A DNA stretch of 64,000 nt from Sphingomonas sp. CL5.1 (GCF_013344685.1 NZ_CP050137.1:1244001-1308000); one strand, 5' to 3'. Shown: positions 16,431 to 25,618, counted from the first letter of the stretch. Program-made: numbers and translations. Notes: generated from the letters alone by a model not told the origin.

Positions 16431-16470
16431 TTGCCCTCGGATCGACCCGGCCTTGCTGGGAAAACGACTA

Positions 16471-17070
16471 TGCTGACCTACATCCAGATCAATGCCGCCA
16501 AGCCGAGAGCGAAGGCTTGGAACCTATCCGATTCTCAAAACCTGTATCTCGTCATACAGCCCAACGGCTCGAAGCTCTGGCGCTTCAACTACCGCTTTCT
16601 GGACAAGCAGAAGAAGCTTCATCTCGGTGGGTGGCCAACCATCAGCCTCGCCGAGGCACGGGTGCGGCGCGACGAGGCCAAGAAGAAGATCGCCGAGGGG
16701 ATAGATCCGGCGCTCGAGAAGAAGCGCGCGCGGATCGCCGCGAAATATGCCGCTGCCAACACCTTCCAGGCGGTCGCCGAGGAATGGCTCATCAAATGCG
16801 AGCGCGACGGTTTGGCACCGGTGACCGTCGAAAAGATCCGCTGGCTTCTCGCCAAGGCATATCCGCTGATCGGCACCATCCCGATCGCGCAGATCACTCC
16901 GCATGAAGCCCTCGCGGTGCTGCGAAAGGTCGAGGCGACCGGCGCCTACGAAAGCGCGCGGCGCATGCGCAGCGTGCTCAGCCGGGTGTTTCGCTATGGC
17001 GTGGCAACCGTGCGATGCGACAAGGACGTCGCGGCTGACCTTCGCGGCGCGATCGCCGTGCCCAAGGTCG
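16471..17070 (+). pseudogene. Tyrosine integrase (P4/DUF4102 type), truncated
   Basis: Starts ATGCTGACCTACATCCAG at 16471. About 200 residues remain: the N-terminal DUF4102 arm-binding domain (KAWNLSDSQNLYLVIQPNGS, KLWRFNYRFLDKQKKLHLGG, ISLAEARVRRDEAKKKIAEG) and the core-binding domain (FQAVAEEWLIKCERDGLAPV, RRMRSVLSRVFRYGVA). It stops being an integrase after DLRGAIAVPKV, so the catalytic domain with the R...H-x-x-R...Y residues is gone. The frame continues without a stop into a piece of STAND ATPase. It cannot catalyse recombination. It marks the former end of an integrative element. Confidence 0.85.
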
Positions 17071-19089
17071 CCGTGGCCTCGATGCTGGGCCTGTCGATCC
17101 AGTCCGACGATCCGACGCCCGGCGTAATCGCCTATCTCAGAGACAAGCGCATCCTGCTGATCCTCGATACATGCGAGCATCTGATCGAGGCTGTGGCTGC
17201 CCTCGCGGCGCGGGTGTTCGCAGCGGCGCCGCGTCCATATTCTCGCAACGAGCCGCGAGGCGCTCGAGGTCAAGGGCGAGCGTGTCCACAGGCTGGTTCC
17301 GCTGGCCTGCCCGCCGGACGATGCCGCGGCGATGGCAGCGGCCGTCCATAGCTTCCCCGCCACCCAGCTCTTCATCGAGCGTGCGGCGGCGAGCGGCGCG
17401 GGTCTGGATCCCGGTGATGCGGACGCCGCGATCGTGGCCGGCATCTGCCGCAATCTGGGCGGCGTGCCCCTCGCCATCGAACTGGCAGCCCGCCGGGTCG
17501 AGGCTTATGGGCTACGGCAGATCGCAAGCCATCTCGACCAGAGCCTGGCCCTGTCCTGGGCCGGACCGCGCGGCGCGCCGTCACGCCAGAAAACCCTGCT
17601 TTCGACTTTGGAATGGAGCTATGGACTGCTCTCCGAACCCGAGCGGACGGTGCTGCGCCGGCTGGCGATCTTCGTCGGCGATTTCACGATCGAGGCGGCG
17701 CTTGCCGTGGTGACGAACGGGGCCATCGATGAGGCGGCCATGTTCGGTGCGGTGGACAGCCTCGTCGCCAAGTCGATGGTCGCGACCCGGCCCGCCGGAG
17801 CGATGATGCGCTACCGGCTCCTCGATACCACCCGCGCCTATGCGCTCGGGGTCGGCGATGGCGATGGTGAGGGCGAACGCGCAGAACTGGCAGCGCGGCA
17901 CGCCGCTTATTATCGGGACTGGCTTGACCAGACCGGCGCCGCGTCCCGCATCCTGTCGAGTGGTGCCGAGCGTGCCGGTCATTTCGCCGCCCTCAACAAT
18001 GTCCGTGCCGCCCTGGAATGGTGTTTCGGCGACGGCGGCGATGTGCGGATCGGCATCGACCTTGTCGCCGCGGCAGCGCCGGTGTTCCTTGCCATGTCGC
18101 TCCTGTCGGAATGCCATCGCTGGTCGGAGCGCGCGCTGCTCGAACTCGACGAGACCGGGCGCGGAGGACGCATGGAGATGCACTTCCAGGCCGCGATCGG
18201 CGTGGCGGTCATGTTCACCCGTGGTGGCCGGGACATGGCGCGCGTGGCGCTGCACCGAAGCCTTGCCATCGCCGAAGCGGCCGGCGACCGCTTCGAGGAA
18301 TTGCAGGTACTGGGTCCACTGCAGCTTTTCTATATCCGGACGGGCGACTTCAGGACCGCACTGCACCACGCAAGGCGATGCGCCGCCATCGCCGAGACGC
18401 TGGAAGATCCGGTCGCCATGACGATCGCCCGCTCTCTTCTTGGCATGGCGCTGCATTTCAGCGGGGCGCTCGACGAGGCCCGCGCCGAACTGGAGGCGGC
18501 GCTGCGGAGCGCGCCGCGCGCGCAGCGGACGACCACGGTCTATATCGGCTTTGAATGCCGTATCCTCGCCGGCGCGGTGCTGGCGAGGACGCTCTGGTTG
18601 CAGGGCGATCGGACACAGGCGCTGGAACGCGCACGGCAGACCGTCAGTGACGCGGCCGACGCCGATCATGCGGTGACATCGTGCATCGCCTTGATCTGGT
18701 CGACTACCATCTTCCTGTGGGCCGGCGATTACGGTGACGCGGAGGATTATATCGGCCAGCTCGTCTCGCTTGCCGAGGCCAATTCCCTGATACCCTATCT
18801 TGCGGTGGCGCATAGCTTCGCCGCCGAACTCGCGCTTCGCCGGGGTGACGCCGACGGCAGCATCGATCGCCTCCAGGATGGCATCGGCGAACTGCGCGTC
18901 GCACCCTATGGGATGCTCGACACGCCGTTCAACATCGCGCTTGTCGAAGCCCTTATCGATGCGGGGCGCCTCGTTGAAGGCCGCGTCCTGCTTGACAACA
19001 CGATCGCGCAGGTCGAAGCGAAGGGCGACGCCTGTTATGGTGCGGAACTGGCGCGCGTGAAGGCCCGCTTCCTGGCGATGCCGGAATAA
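17071..19089 (+). pseudogene. STAND-type ATPase transcription regulator, decayed
   Basis: Begins in frame with the integrase at VASMLGLSIQSDDPTPGVIA and includes the Walker B-like KRILLILDTCEHLIEAVAAL. The region with Walker A and the N-terminal winged-helix DNA-binding domain is absent. Near 17231 two bases are missing (or one is extra): GCGCCGCGTCCATATTCTCG should read into VHILATSREALEVKGERVH. After the shift the frame stays open for about 610 residues: the rest of the ATPase (FPATQLFIERAAASGA, GVPLAIELAARRVEAYGL, LSEPERTVLRRLAIFVG) and a C-terminal TPR-like helical region ending FLAMPE. Full members are about 900 residues. Loss of the sensor and nucleotide site makes it non-functional. 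Confidence 0.85.
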
Positions 19090-19106
19090 AGGGCAAGTTC
19101 GTTATT

Positions 19107-19118
19107 GAACGATCGTTC
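19107..19118. promoter_or_regulatory. Candidate TetR operator GAACGATCGTTC
   Basis: A perfect 12-bp palindrome just before the TetR gene. The related sequence GAACAATCATTC occurs at 19741-19752, ahead of the quinone oxidoreductase gene. Two matching dyads in front of regulator and target suggest autoregulation plus control of the enzyme operon; binding itself is inference. Confidence 0.65.
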
Positions 19119-19140
19119 CTGAATGCCTATTTGGCCCGTC

Positions 19141-19707
19141 ATGGCAAGGCCCAGGGAATTCGATACCGACGAGGCGCTGGACGCGGCAATCGGGGTGTTT
19201 CGCGAACATGGCTTCGAAAGTTCCTCCGCGCAGATGCTGGTAAGCGCGATGGGGATCGGGCGACAGAGCCTCTACGACAGCTTTGGCGACAAGTGGCAAC
19301 TCTATCGCCTTGCCGTTCGCCGCTATTCGCTCGCCGAACAGACGGCGCATCTCGATGCGCTTCGCAGTGGGCCGCGCGCGATCAACGGGATCACCGCCAT
19401 GGTGAAGCGCGTGGTCGACGATGCCGGCCAGCCCTGTCTGGGCGTCAGTTCCGTCTGCGAATTCGGCGGGTCGCGCCCCGATCTGACGGAGGTTCGCGCC
19501 TCCGTTGGCGCGAGTCTTCGTGCCGCCATCGCGGAGCGAATCCGCGACGCGCAGGAAGAGGGCGACGTCGCCACCGACCTCGATCCTGAGCGGATCGCCG
19601 ACTTCCTGATCGCGAGCTTCGCCGGCATCCGCATCGCGGCCCGGGGCGGTGCCGACCGTACCACGCTATCGGACCTTGGCGGCATGGCCCTTCGCGCGTT
19701 GCGATAG
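19141..19707 (+). CDS. TetR/AcrR-family transcriptional regulator
   Basis: A 188-residue repressor-type protein from the ATG at 19141 (MARPREFD, the usual opening); an in-frame ATG at 19123 would add six residues and has no better ribosome site. The N-terminal helix-turn-helix is AAIGVFREHGFESSSAQMLV followed by GIGRQSLYDSFGDKWQLY. The C-terminal ligand-binding domain has ALRSGPRAINGITAMVKRVV and VCEFGGSRPDLTEVRASVG, with Cys residues at CLGVSSVC that could sense electrophiles. It precedes the quinone oxidoreductase/SDR pair by 63 bases, and the shared GAACRATCRTTC dyads point to this regulon. Induction by a quinone or electrophile is a reasonable guess. Confidence 0.9.
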   Translation: MARPREFDTDEALDAAIGVFREHGFESSSAQMLVSAMGIGRQSLYDSFGDKWQLYRLAVRRYSLAEQTAHLDALRSGPRAINGITAMVKRVVDDAGQPCLGVSSVCEFGGSRPDLTEVRASVGASLRAAIAERIRDAQEEGDVATDLDPERIADFLIASFAGIRIAARGGADRTTLSDLGGMALRALR

Positions 19708-19740
19708 GACCAGCCGCCCCCTTTTTTTTGCCTAATTATG

Positions 19741-19752
19741 GAACAATCATTC
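19741..19752. promoter_or_regulatory. Candidate TetR operator GAACAATCATTC
   Basis: A near-copy of the palindrome at 19107-19118, ending 18 bases ahead of the oxidoreductase ATG and overlapping the likely promoter. Confidence 0.55.
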
Positions 19753-19770
19753 AATAAAGGAGCAAGACCC

Positions 19771-20739
19771 ATGAAAGCGATCGTGATGACCCGGACGGGC
19801 GGCGTCGAGGTGATCGAGGCCGTCGATCGACCCGAGCCGGCGCCCGGTCCCGGAGAAGTCCTTGTCGACGTGGCGGTGGCTGGGGTCAACTTCATGGACA
19901 TCGGGGTGCGGCAAGGCCTGGCGTGGACAGAGATGTCCAACCCCAAGACGCTCGGCGTCGAGGGGGCGGGCCGCGTGCTCGCGGTGGGGGAAGGCGTCGG
20001 CTCGGTCCAGCCCGGCCAGCGCGTGGCATGGGTTTATGTGCCGGGAAGTTATGCCGAACGCATCGTCGCTCCCGCGGAGGCGCTGGTCCCCATCCCGGAT
20101 GGTATCGATGACCGCACCGCGGCCGCGGTGATGATGCAGGGGCTCACAGCCAGTCACTTCGGGGCGGATTTCTATCCGGTGCAGGCCGGCGACATCGCGC
20201 TCATCCATGCGGCGGCCGGCGGTGTCGGGCTGCTCCTGACCCAGATCGTCAAGCTGCGCGGCGGGCACGTGATTGGCCGCGTCTCCTCGGCGGACAAGGC
20301 CGCGGTTGCCAGAGAGGCCGGCGCGGATCATGTGATCGTGGACACCGAAGGGCGCTTCGCCGAGGAAGCGATCCGGCTGTCGGGCGGCGAAGGCGTGCAT
20401 GTCGTCTATGACGGCTCCGGCCCCACGACCTTCCAGGGTTCGCTCGACGCGCTCCGCCCGATGGGCACGTTCGCCTGGTACGGCCCGGTCCTGGGCGGTC
20501 CCGGCCCGATCGACATCATGAGTCTGCCGAAGAGCATCCGGATCGGCTATGCCGTCTTCTCCCACCACATCCGCACGCCCGAACTGCTGCGCGCCCGCTC
20601 CGCGCGGCTGTTCGACTGGATCATCGATGGAAAGCTGAAGGTCCATATCGGCGGCGAATATCCGCTCGCCGATGCGGCACGGGCTCATGCCGACATGGAA
20701 AGCCGGGCCACCACCGGCAAGCTGCTGCTGGTCCCATGA
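19771..20739 (+). CDS. Zinc-independent quinone oxidoreductase (MDR family)
   Basis: A 322-residue medium-chain reductase of the zeta-crystallin/QOR type, which reduces quinones or enones with NADPH in the cytoplasm. MKAIVMTRTGGVEVIEAVDR opens the GroES-like domain, and the catalytic-zinc cysteines of alcohol dehydrogenases are absent. The Rossmann part contains IHAAAGGVGLLLTQIVKLRG (residues about 145-165) and HVVYDGSGPTTFQGSL. The C-terminus matches the family (GEYPLADAARAHADMESRAT). The start has AAGGAG 11 bases upstream; an upstream in-frame ATG at 19738 lies inside the operator and is unlikely. The gene overlaps the SDR by four bases (ATGA), so they form one unit under the TetR regulator. 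Confidence 0.92.
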   Translation: MKAIVMTRTGGVEVIEAVDRPEPAPGPGEVLVDVAVAGVNFMDIGVRQGLAWTEMSNPKTLGVEGAGRVLAVGEGVGSVQPGQRVAWVYVPGSYAERIVAPAEALVPIPDGIDDRTAAAVMMQGLTASHFGADFYPVQAGDIALIHAAAGGVGLLLTQIVKLRGGHVIGRVSSADKAAVAREAGADHVIVDTEGRFAEEAIRLSGGEGVHVVYDGSGPTTFQGSLDALRPMGTFAWYGPVLGGPGPIDIMSLPKSIRIGYAVFSHHIRTPELLRARSARLFDWIIDGKLKVHIGGEYPLADAARAHADMESRATTGKLLLVP

Positions 20740-21464
20740 GCGACGGAACCGGAACGGCGCTGGTGTTCGGCGGCTCGCGCGGGATCGGCGCGGCCATCGT
20801 CACACGGCTCGCGCAGGATGGCTTCGATGTCGGCTTCACCTATGTCTCGCGGCCCGACAGCGCCGAGGCCCTTGTGTCGTCCATTGAACCCATGGGGCGC
20901 AAGGCGATCGCGATCCGCGCCGACAGCGCGGATCCGAAGGCGCTGCGGGCTGCGGTGACCCAGGCGGTCAAACACCTCGGGACGCTCGATGTCGCGGTCG
21001 TCAATGCCGGCGTGCTTCGCCCGGGGACCGTAGGCGAGTTGAGCCTCAAGGACCTGGACCTAATGCTCGATGTCAACGTGCGCGGGGTTTTCCTTGCCAT
21101 CCAGGCTGCCGCCGCAGACATGCAGGACGGCGGTCGCATCATCACCATCGGCAGCAATACCGCGGTCCGGACCGGCTCGCAGGGCAGCAGCGTCTATGCC
21201 GCGACCAAGGCCGCCGTTGCGGCAATGGTCAAGGGCGCAGCGCTCGATCTCGCGCCGCGTGCGATCACGGTCAACAACATCCAGCCCGGACCTACGCAGA
21301 CCGACATGACCGCCGCCATGATCTCCCGTCTTGCCAAAATCATTCCGCTGGGGCGCGTCGGGCGCCCGGAGGAGATCGCGGCGCTGGCCTCCTTCCTCGC
21401 GCGCGGCGAGTCCGGTTACATGACCGGCGCCAGCCTCACCATCGACGGCGGCTATGTGCTCTAG
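20736..21464 (+). CDS. SDR-family oxidoreductase
   Basis: A 242-residue classical short-chain dehydrogenase. It has the nucleotide motif FGGSRGIGAAIVTRLAQDG, NAG in VVNAGVLRPG, a Ser in ITIGSNTAVR, and the catalytic YAATKAA (Tyr-x-x-x-Lys). The C-terminus has the usual GYMTGASLTIDGGYVL. It is translationally coupled to the quinone oxidoreductase, and both may detoxify a reactive carbonyl or quinone. Its TAG stop overlaps the TAG of the convergent ABC-F gene in a palindromic CTAG at 21461-21464. Confidence 0.92.
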   Translation: MSDGTGTALVFGGSRGIGAAIVTRLAQDGFDVGFTYVSRPDSAEALVSSIEPMGRKAIAIRADSADPKALRAAVTQAVKHLGTLDVAVVNAGVLRPGTVGELSLKDLDLMLDVNVRGVFLAIQAAAADMQDGGRIITIGSNTAVRTGSQGSSVYAATKAAVAAMVKGAALDLAPRAITVNNIQPGPTQTDMTAAMISRLAKIIPLGRVGRPEEIAALASFLARGESGYMTGASLTIDGGYVL

Positions 21465-23066
21465 GAGGCTGGATCAGCCGGTGACCGCGCTGACAGGTCT
21501 AGCCGCCGGGTGATGCCGACATTGGTGATGAACGTCTCGTCATGGCTCACCAGCAGCAGGGCACCGTCATAGGCGGCGAGCCCGGCCTCGATTGCCTGGA
21601 CCGAATCGATGTCGAGATGATTGGTCGGCTCGTCGAGGATAAGAAGCTGCGGCGGTCGCAGGCCCCCCAGCACGCAGGCGAGACCGGCGCGCAGCGTCTG
21701 GCCGCCACTCAACGAGCCGACGTTCTGGAGCGCCGCATCCGCGCGGAACAGGAAGCCCGCGAGCGCGGAGCGACAGGCATTCTCGCTGGAATCGGGATTC
21801 AGCCGCATGAAATTGTCGAGGATCGATGAGCCAGGGTCGAGGATGCTCACGCGCTGGTCCAGCAGTGCGAAATCCACGCCGACCGAAACACGCCCGCCGA
21901 CAGGCTGCATCTGGCCTGCGATCAGCTTGATGAGGGTGGTCTTGCCCGATCCGTTCGGCCCGACCAGCGCGACCCGCTCGGGTCCGACCATGGCGAAGGA
22001 CAGGTCGCGCAGGATCGGGCGGTCGATCTCGTAACCGGCCGTGACCTCGTCCAGCGCCAGCACCGTGCGGCTTGCCGCGAGACCGGTCGGCGGCAACACG
22101 AGCGACAATTGCTGCAGGGTTTCGATCCGTGCCCGCGCCGCCGCGGCGGCCGCCAACGCCTGTTCTCTCTGGCGCTCGGCGAGGCGCGCACCGTCTCCAC
22201 GGCTCGTCTCGGCAGCGTTCTTCCGGGCGCCCGCAAGGATGCGCGGCATGTCGCCGCGCGCGCCTTTCCGCGCTCCGGCAGCATCCCGCCGATCCTTCCG
22301 CTCGGCGGCGAGCTGCGTCTTGCGATTGACCTCCGCGACCCTTTTCTCGGCCAGCGCGAGATCATGCTCCGCCGCCGCCAACTCAATCGCCTTACGCTCC
22401 CTGTACCAGCTCCAGTTCCCGCCATAGCGCGTCGCGCCGAGCGACGTCATCTCGACGATCGCATTCATCTCCTCCAGAAGCGCGCGATCATGGCTGACGA
22501 CGATAGCGCCGGCCTTCCAGTTGGCGAGAAGCCCGATCACGGCGGCGAGGCCGGCGCGGTCGAGATCATTGGTGGGCTCGTCGAGCAGCAGGAAATCCGG
22601 CTCGCCGAAGATCGCGGCCGGCGAGGCTGGCGCACGTGCGCTGTCCGCCGGAGAGCGCGGCGAGAGCCGTGTCGGCGCGCGCCGCAAGGCCGACTTTCGC
22701 AAGCGTGGCGGCGATGCGCTCGTCGAGCGTCCAGTCGGCTTCCGCCAGTTCGCCGATGCCGGCTTCACCGGCTTCGGCGCGGCGCAGGATCGCCAGCGCT
22801 TCGGTCACGCCGAACAGATCGGCCACCGTCTCACGCGAGCCGGCCTGAACGCTCTGCCTGAGCACGCCCAGCGTGGCGCTGGCCGAAACCGTGCCCGCCA
22901 GCGGCTGAAGGTCTCCAGCAAGGATCCTCAGCAACGTCGTCTTGCCGACACCGTTTCGGCCCACCAGCCCCACGCGTTCCCGGCCGAATCCTAGATCGAT
23001 ATCGGAAAGGATGCGGCGGCCGTCCGGCGTCGACCAGGCAAGCCTTGATACGATGATGGAAGACAT
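21461..23066 (-). pseudogene. ABC-F ATPase, frameshifted
   Basis: Leftward reading gives a full-length ABC-F protein (about 530 residues) in two frames. The first 150 codons from ATG 23066 hold ABC domain 1: ILSDIDLGFGRERVGLVGRN, GKTTLLRILAG and LSGGQR. Around 22616-22620 a surplus base (GGCCG in place of GCCG) shifts the frame. The second frame continues with AIFGEPDFLLLDEPTNDLDR, the charged inter-domain linker rich in Ala/Lys/Arg, and domain 2 with LVGPNGSGKTTLIKLIAGQM, LSGGQTLRAGLACVLGGL and LLILDEPTNHLDID. ABC-F proteins act on ribosomes, some giving antibiotic resistance. A sequencing error could equally explain the shift, because everything else is conserved. It faces a TetR gene across a dyad-rich promoter. 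Confidence 0.85.
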
Positions 23067-23090
23067 TGGCGGGAAATCCGGTTGAAACTC

Positions 23091-23157
23091 TAAAACAGCA
23101 CTATATCGTGCCGATATTGAATGAGCACTGAAAACGCAACCTTACCGTGCTGTTTTA
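23091..23157. promoter_or_regulatory. Divergent promoter with inverted repeat
   Basis: TAAAACAGCAC (23091-23101) is exactly mirrored by GTGCTGTTTTA (23147-23157), one arm near each start codon. A second near-palindrome, GCACTATATCGTGC (23098-23111), overlaps the left arm. The layout suits control of the ABC-F gene and of its own gene by the TetR protein encoded at 23168. Confidence 0.6.
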
Positions 23158-23167
23158 CCGGAGCGAA

Positions 23168-23815
23168 ATGGAACCGCGAATGGAAGCACGCACACGCAAG
23201 GCCGGCGGACGACCGACCCGGGAACGGGCGGCGGCTCTTGACGATCTCCTGCTCGACGGCGCCCGTTCGGCTTTTTGCCGAAACGGCGTTGCTGCGACCT
23301 CGGTGGACGAGATCGCTCTCGCGCTCGGCATATCCAAGCATACGATCTACCGCCGCTATCCCAACAAGGGGGCGCTGCTGGAGGCTGTGGTCGAGCGCGA
23401 CATACGCCAGTTCAGGACAGCCTTGACATCGGCCGCCATCGGAACTGCCGACCTCCTCGACGCCATCCGGCGGACGGCCCTGCGCTATTTCGAGATCGGA
23501 TCGTCGCGCGACTATGCGGCTTTCTATCTTTCGGTCAGCGCGGAAGCAGCCTTCTCCCCGACGCTGCGACACCGGCTCGCTACATGGTCAAGGACGGCGC
23601 TGGAACCGCTGGTCGCCGCGATCGCCTCGGCCCAGGCCGCAGATCTGCTTTTGCCCGGCGATCCGGCCGCGATCTGCGAAATCCTCGTGGACCTCCTCGA
23701 AGGGGCAAACAATCGCGTACGCCTGCACGCGGAAGAGACGAGCAATGTGCCGGTACCCGATCGGCTATTCGAAACGCGATGGATGATCTTCCTGCGCGCT
23801 TTCGGTACCCCGTGA
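23168..23815 (+). CDS. TetR-family transcriptional regulator
   Basis: A 215-residue protein from ATG 23168, which has GGAG five bases upstream. A further ATG at 23180 and an upstream one at 23147 are alternatives. The helix-turn-helix is LLDGARSAFCRNGVAATSVD followed by LGISKHTIYRRYPNKGALLE. The C-terminal domain resembles the TetR_C family of AefR-like regulators (YFEIGSSRDYAAFYLSVSAE). It is divergent from the ABC-F gene, so the target is probably that gene, with induction by a drug-like ligand; the mirrored dyads in the shared promoter support this. Confidence 0.88.
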   Translation: MEPRMEARTRKAGGRPTRERAAALDDLLLDGARSAFCRNGVAATSVDEIALALGISKHTIYRRYPNKGALLEAVVERDIRQFRTALTSAAIGTADLLDAIRRTALRYFEIGSSRDYAAFYLSVSAEAAFSPTLRHRLATWSRTALEPLVAAIASAQAADLLLPGDPAAICEILVDLLEGANNRVRLHAEETSNVPVPDRLFETRWMIFLRAFGTP

Positions 23816-23961
23816 CTGGCCGTTAGCCGCTCCATCCGCAGGCGGCGCTGTGCATAAACGCCCATGCCCTGTCAGGGCCTCACAAAGCACAGCAACTGCT
23901 AACACCGCGCCCGCACTCGAGTCTCTAAACGAAGGCGATCAGTCCGTCGGCTTCGAGGACA

Positions 23962-25083
23962 ATGCGAGTGACAGTTATGGGCACATTCCGTTCGACCGGT
24001 TTCATCGCCGCCGCGATCCTGGCGGCGGGTACGACCACCGCGCTCTGCTTCGGCGACGCGCTGGGCCTCGTGCCCGGTCAGGCCGCGAACAGCGCGATCG
24101 CGGCCGTTCCGGTGGGAGCGACGACCGAGCCGCTGGCCATCCTGCGCCGATCGTCACCCTGGCTGACGCCCGTGCCCGGTGGCGTGCAGGCCCTTCGCGG
24201 CAAGGTCGTGCTGGTGAATTTCTGGACCTATTCGTGCATCAATTCGCTGCGAGCATTGCCCTATCTGCGCGCCTGGAACGACAGATACGCGAGCAAGGGG
24301 CTGGTGGTTGTCGGTGTCCATGCCCCGGAATTCGGCTTCGAGAAGGATGCCGCGAAGGTGCGCCTCGCCAGCGCGCAGCTGGGTGTCCGCTATCCGAATG
24401 TTCAGGATAATCGCTACGCCGTCTGGCGCGAATTCGGCAATCAGGGCTGGCCGGGTTTCTACTTCATCGACGCGAAGGGACGCATCCGGAGCTACCGGCT
24501 GGGTGAAGGCGACTATACCGAAGCCGAGCAGTTGATCCGAAAGCTCCTGGCGGAGGCAGGCCATGATCCTTCGGACATCCCCGTCTCTCCTATTGCAGGC
24601 ACCGGAATAGAGGCCGAAGCCGCCTGGGGCGATCTGCGATCGCCGGAAGCCTATGTCGGTTACGAGAAGGCGGTGAAGTTCGCGTCTGCCGGCGGGCTCG
24701 TGAACAATGTCGAAACCGCATATGCGACTCCGGGCGACCTTTCCCTCAACCAATGGGCTCTCGCGGGACACTGGACCGTCGGTCCGGAATTCGCGACCCT
24801 CAACAGGTCTGTCGGTGCGCTCGCGTTCCGGTTCCACGCGCGCGATGTGCATCTGGTGCTCGGCGGGGCCGCCGACGGTCGGCCCGTCCGGTTTCGCGTC
24901 ACGGTCGATGGCGCGGCCCCCGGTGCAAGTCACGGCAGCGACGTTGATGAAGCGGGCTGGGGCGAGGTGAGGGAAGACCGTCTCTACCAGCTCGTCCGGC
25001 AGCCGGGCCGAGTGGTCGACCGAACCGTCCGTATCGAATTTCATCGTCCGGGTGTGCGCGCCTATGTCGTCACCTTCGGGTAA
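23962..25083 (+). CDS. Exported thioredoxin-fold protein lacking second active Cys
   Basis: A 373-residue protein with a hydrophobic N-terminal segment (residues about 11-30), so probably periplasmic or membrane-anchored. The thioredoxin/AhpC-TSA-like domain (about 55-195) contains LVNFWTYSCINSLRALPYLR and VVGVHAPEFGFEKD. The family normally has C-I-N-C at this point; here it is Cys92-Ile-Asn-Ser95, so the resolving cysteine is missing. The C-terminal domain (about 225-373, GHWTVGPEFATLNRSVGALA, VRIEFHRPGVRAYVVTFG) matches the C-terminal extension of DipZ-like cytochrome c biogenesis/thioredoxin proteins. With one cysteine it could act as a peroxidase-like or mixed-disulfide protein instead of a disulfide reductase. 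A downstream ATG (residue 6) is a possible start. No partner gene is adjacent. Confidence 0.82.
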   Translation: MRVTVMGTFRSTGFIAAAILAAGTTTALCFGDALGLVPGQAANSAIAAVPVGATTEPLAILRRSSPWLTPVPGGVQALRGKVVLVNFWTYSCINSLRALPYLRAWNDRYASKGLVVVGVHAPEFGFEKDAAKVRLASAQLGVRYPNVQDNRYAVWREFGNQGWPGFYFIDAKGRIRSYRLGEGDYTEAEQLIRKLLAEAGHDPSDIPVSPIAGTGIEAEAAWGDLRSPEAYVGYEKAVKFASAGGLVNNVETAYATPGDLSLNQWALAGHWTVGPEFATLNRSVGALAFRFHARDVHLVLGGAADGRPVRFRVTVDGAAPGASHGSDVDEAGWGEVREDRLYQLVRQPGRVVDRTVRIEFHRPGVRAYVVTFG

Positions 25084-25206
25084 TCTTGCCGACGGCCGGT
25101 CCAGTTCTGGTTGAGTCGGGCGGGTACCGGCGTGTTCGATGCCGCGGGAACGACGAGACTATCGACACGAGCCGGTTCGAACGACAGATCGCTATCAACT
25201 AATCAG

Positions 25207-25365
25207 GCGGTGTCGCGGCCATCCGTGAAGCTTCGCACGTGATGGGCGAAGGAGGCCGGATCATCACGGCGGCGGAGGGCCTTGCGTCACACGCGAGCTG
25301 GTCCAGCGTCGCCGACCATGCTGCTACCAGGGGCGCGATCGAGGGCTACACTAGGGAGCAGTCGG
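25207..25365 (+). pseudogene. Short-chain dehydrogenase relic
   Basis: A start-less, end-less frame reads GGVAAIREASHVMGEGGRII, then AAEGLASHASWSSVADHAAT and RGAIEGYTR. This corresponds to the middle of an SDR (VxAIRAASRxMGxGGRIIxIGS...YAATKAAIxGYTR), with the catalytic Tyr-x-x-x-Lys altered to His-Ala-Ala-Thr-Arg. Sequence on either side is not SDR-like. It is a decayed piece. Confidence 0.55.
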
Positions 25366-25401
25366 GACTCGAATTTCCAGCGCTCCTCCCGAGGAGCGGC
25401 G

Positions 25402-25618
25402 TCAGGAACGTGCGCTGGTCGGGAGGGATTCGGAGGGGAGCCGGGCCACCGTTTCCCCCTTGAGTTCGCGGTCCAGCAGTTGCGCCAGGAAATCCGTGAA
25501 TGGGTGGATATTCTGCCGGCTGCTGGCTTCCTCGAGCGCAGCCATATAGCCGGCGCGCTGCTCAACAGGCACGACCGTCCAGGGATAGCCGCCGGCCGCC
25601 AGCATGACGTTCATCATC
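25402..25618 (-). pseudogene. Fic protein C-terminal relic (copy A)
   Basis: Leftward codons MNVMLAAGGYPWTVVPVEQR, then AGYMAALEEASSRQNIHPFT and FLAQLLDRELKGETVARLP, correspond to the last roughly 60 residues of the intact Fic protein at 52340-53905, with scattered substitutions. At 25618 the homology jumps straight to the sequence that lies upstream of the intact fic promoter (54015 onward), so about 1.4 kb including the Fic motif and the promoter repeats has been deleted. It is the oldest, most diverged of the three fic traces. Confidence 0.88.
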
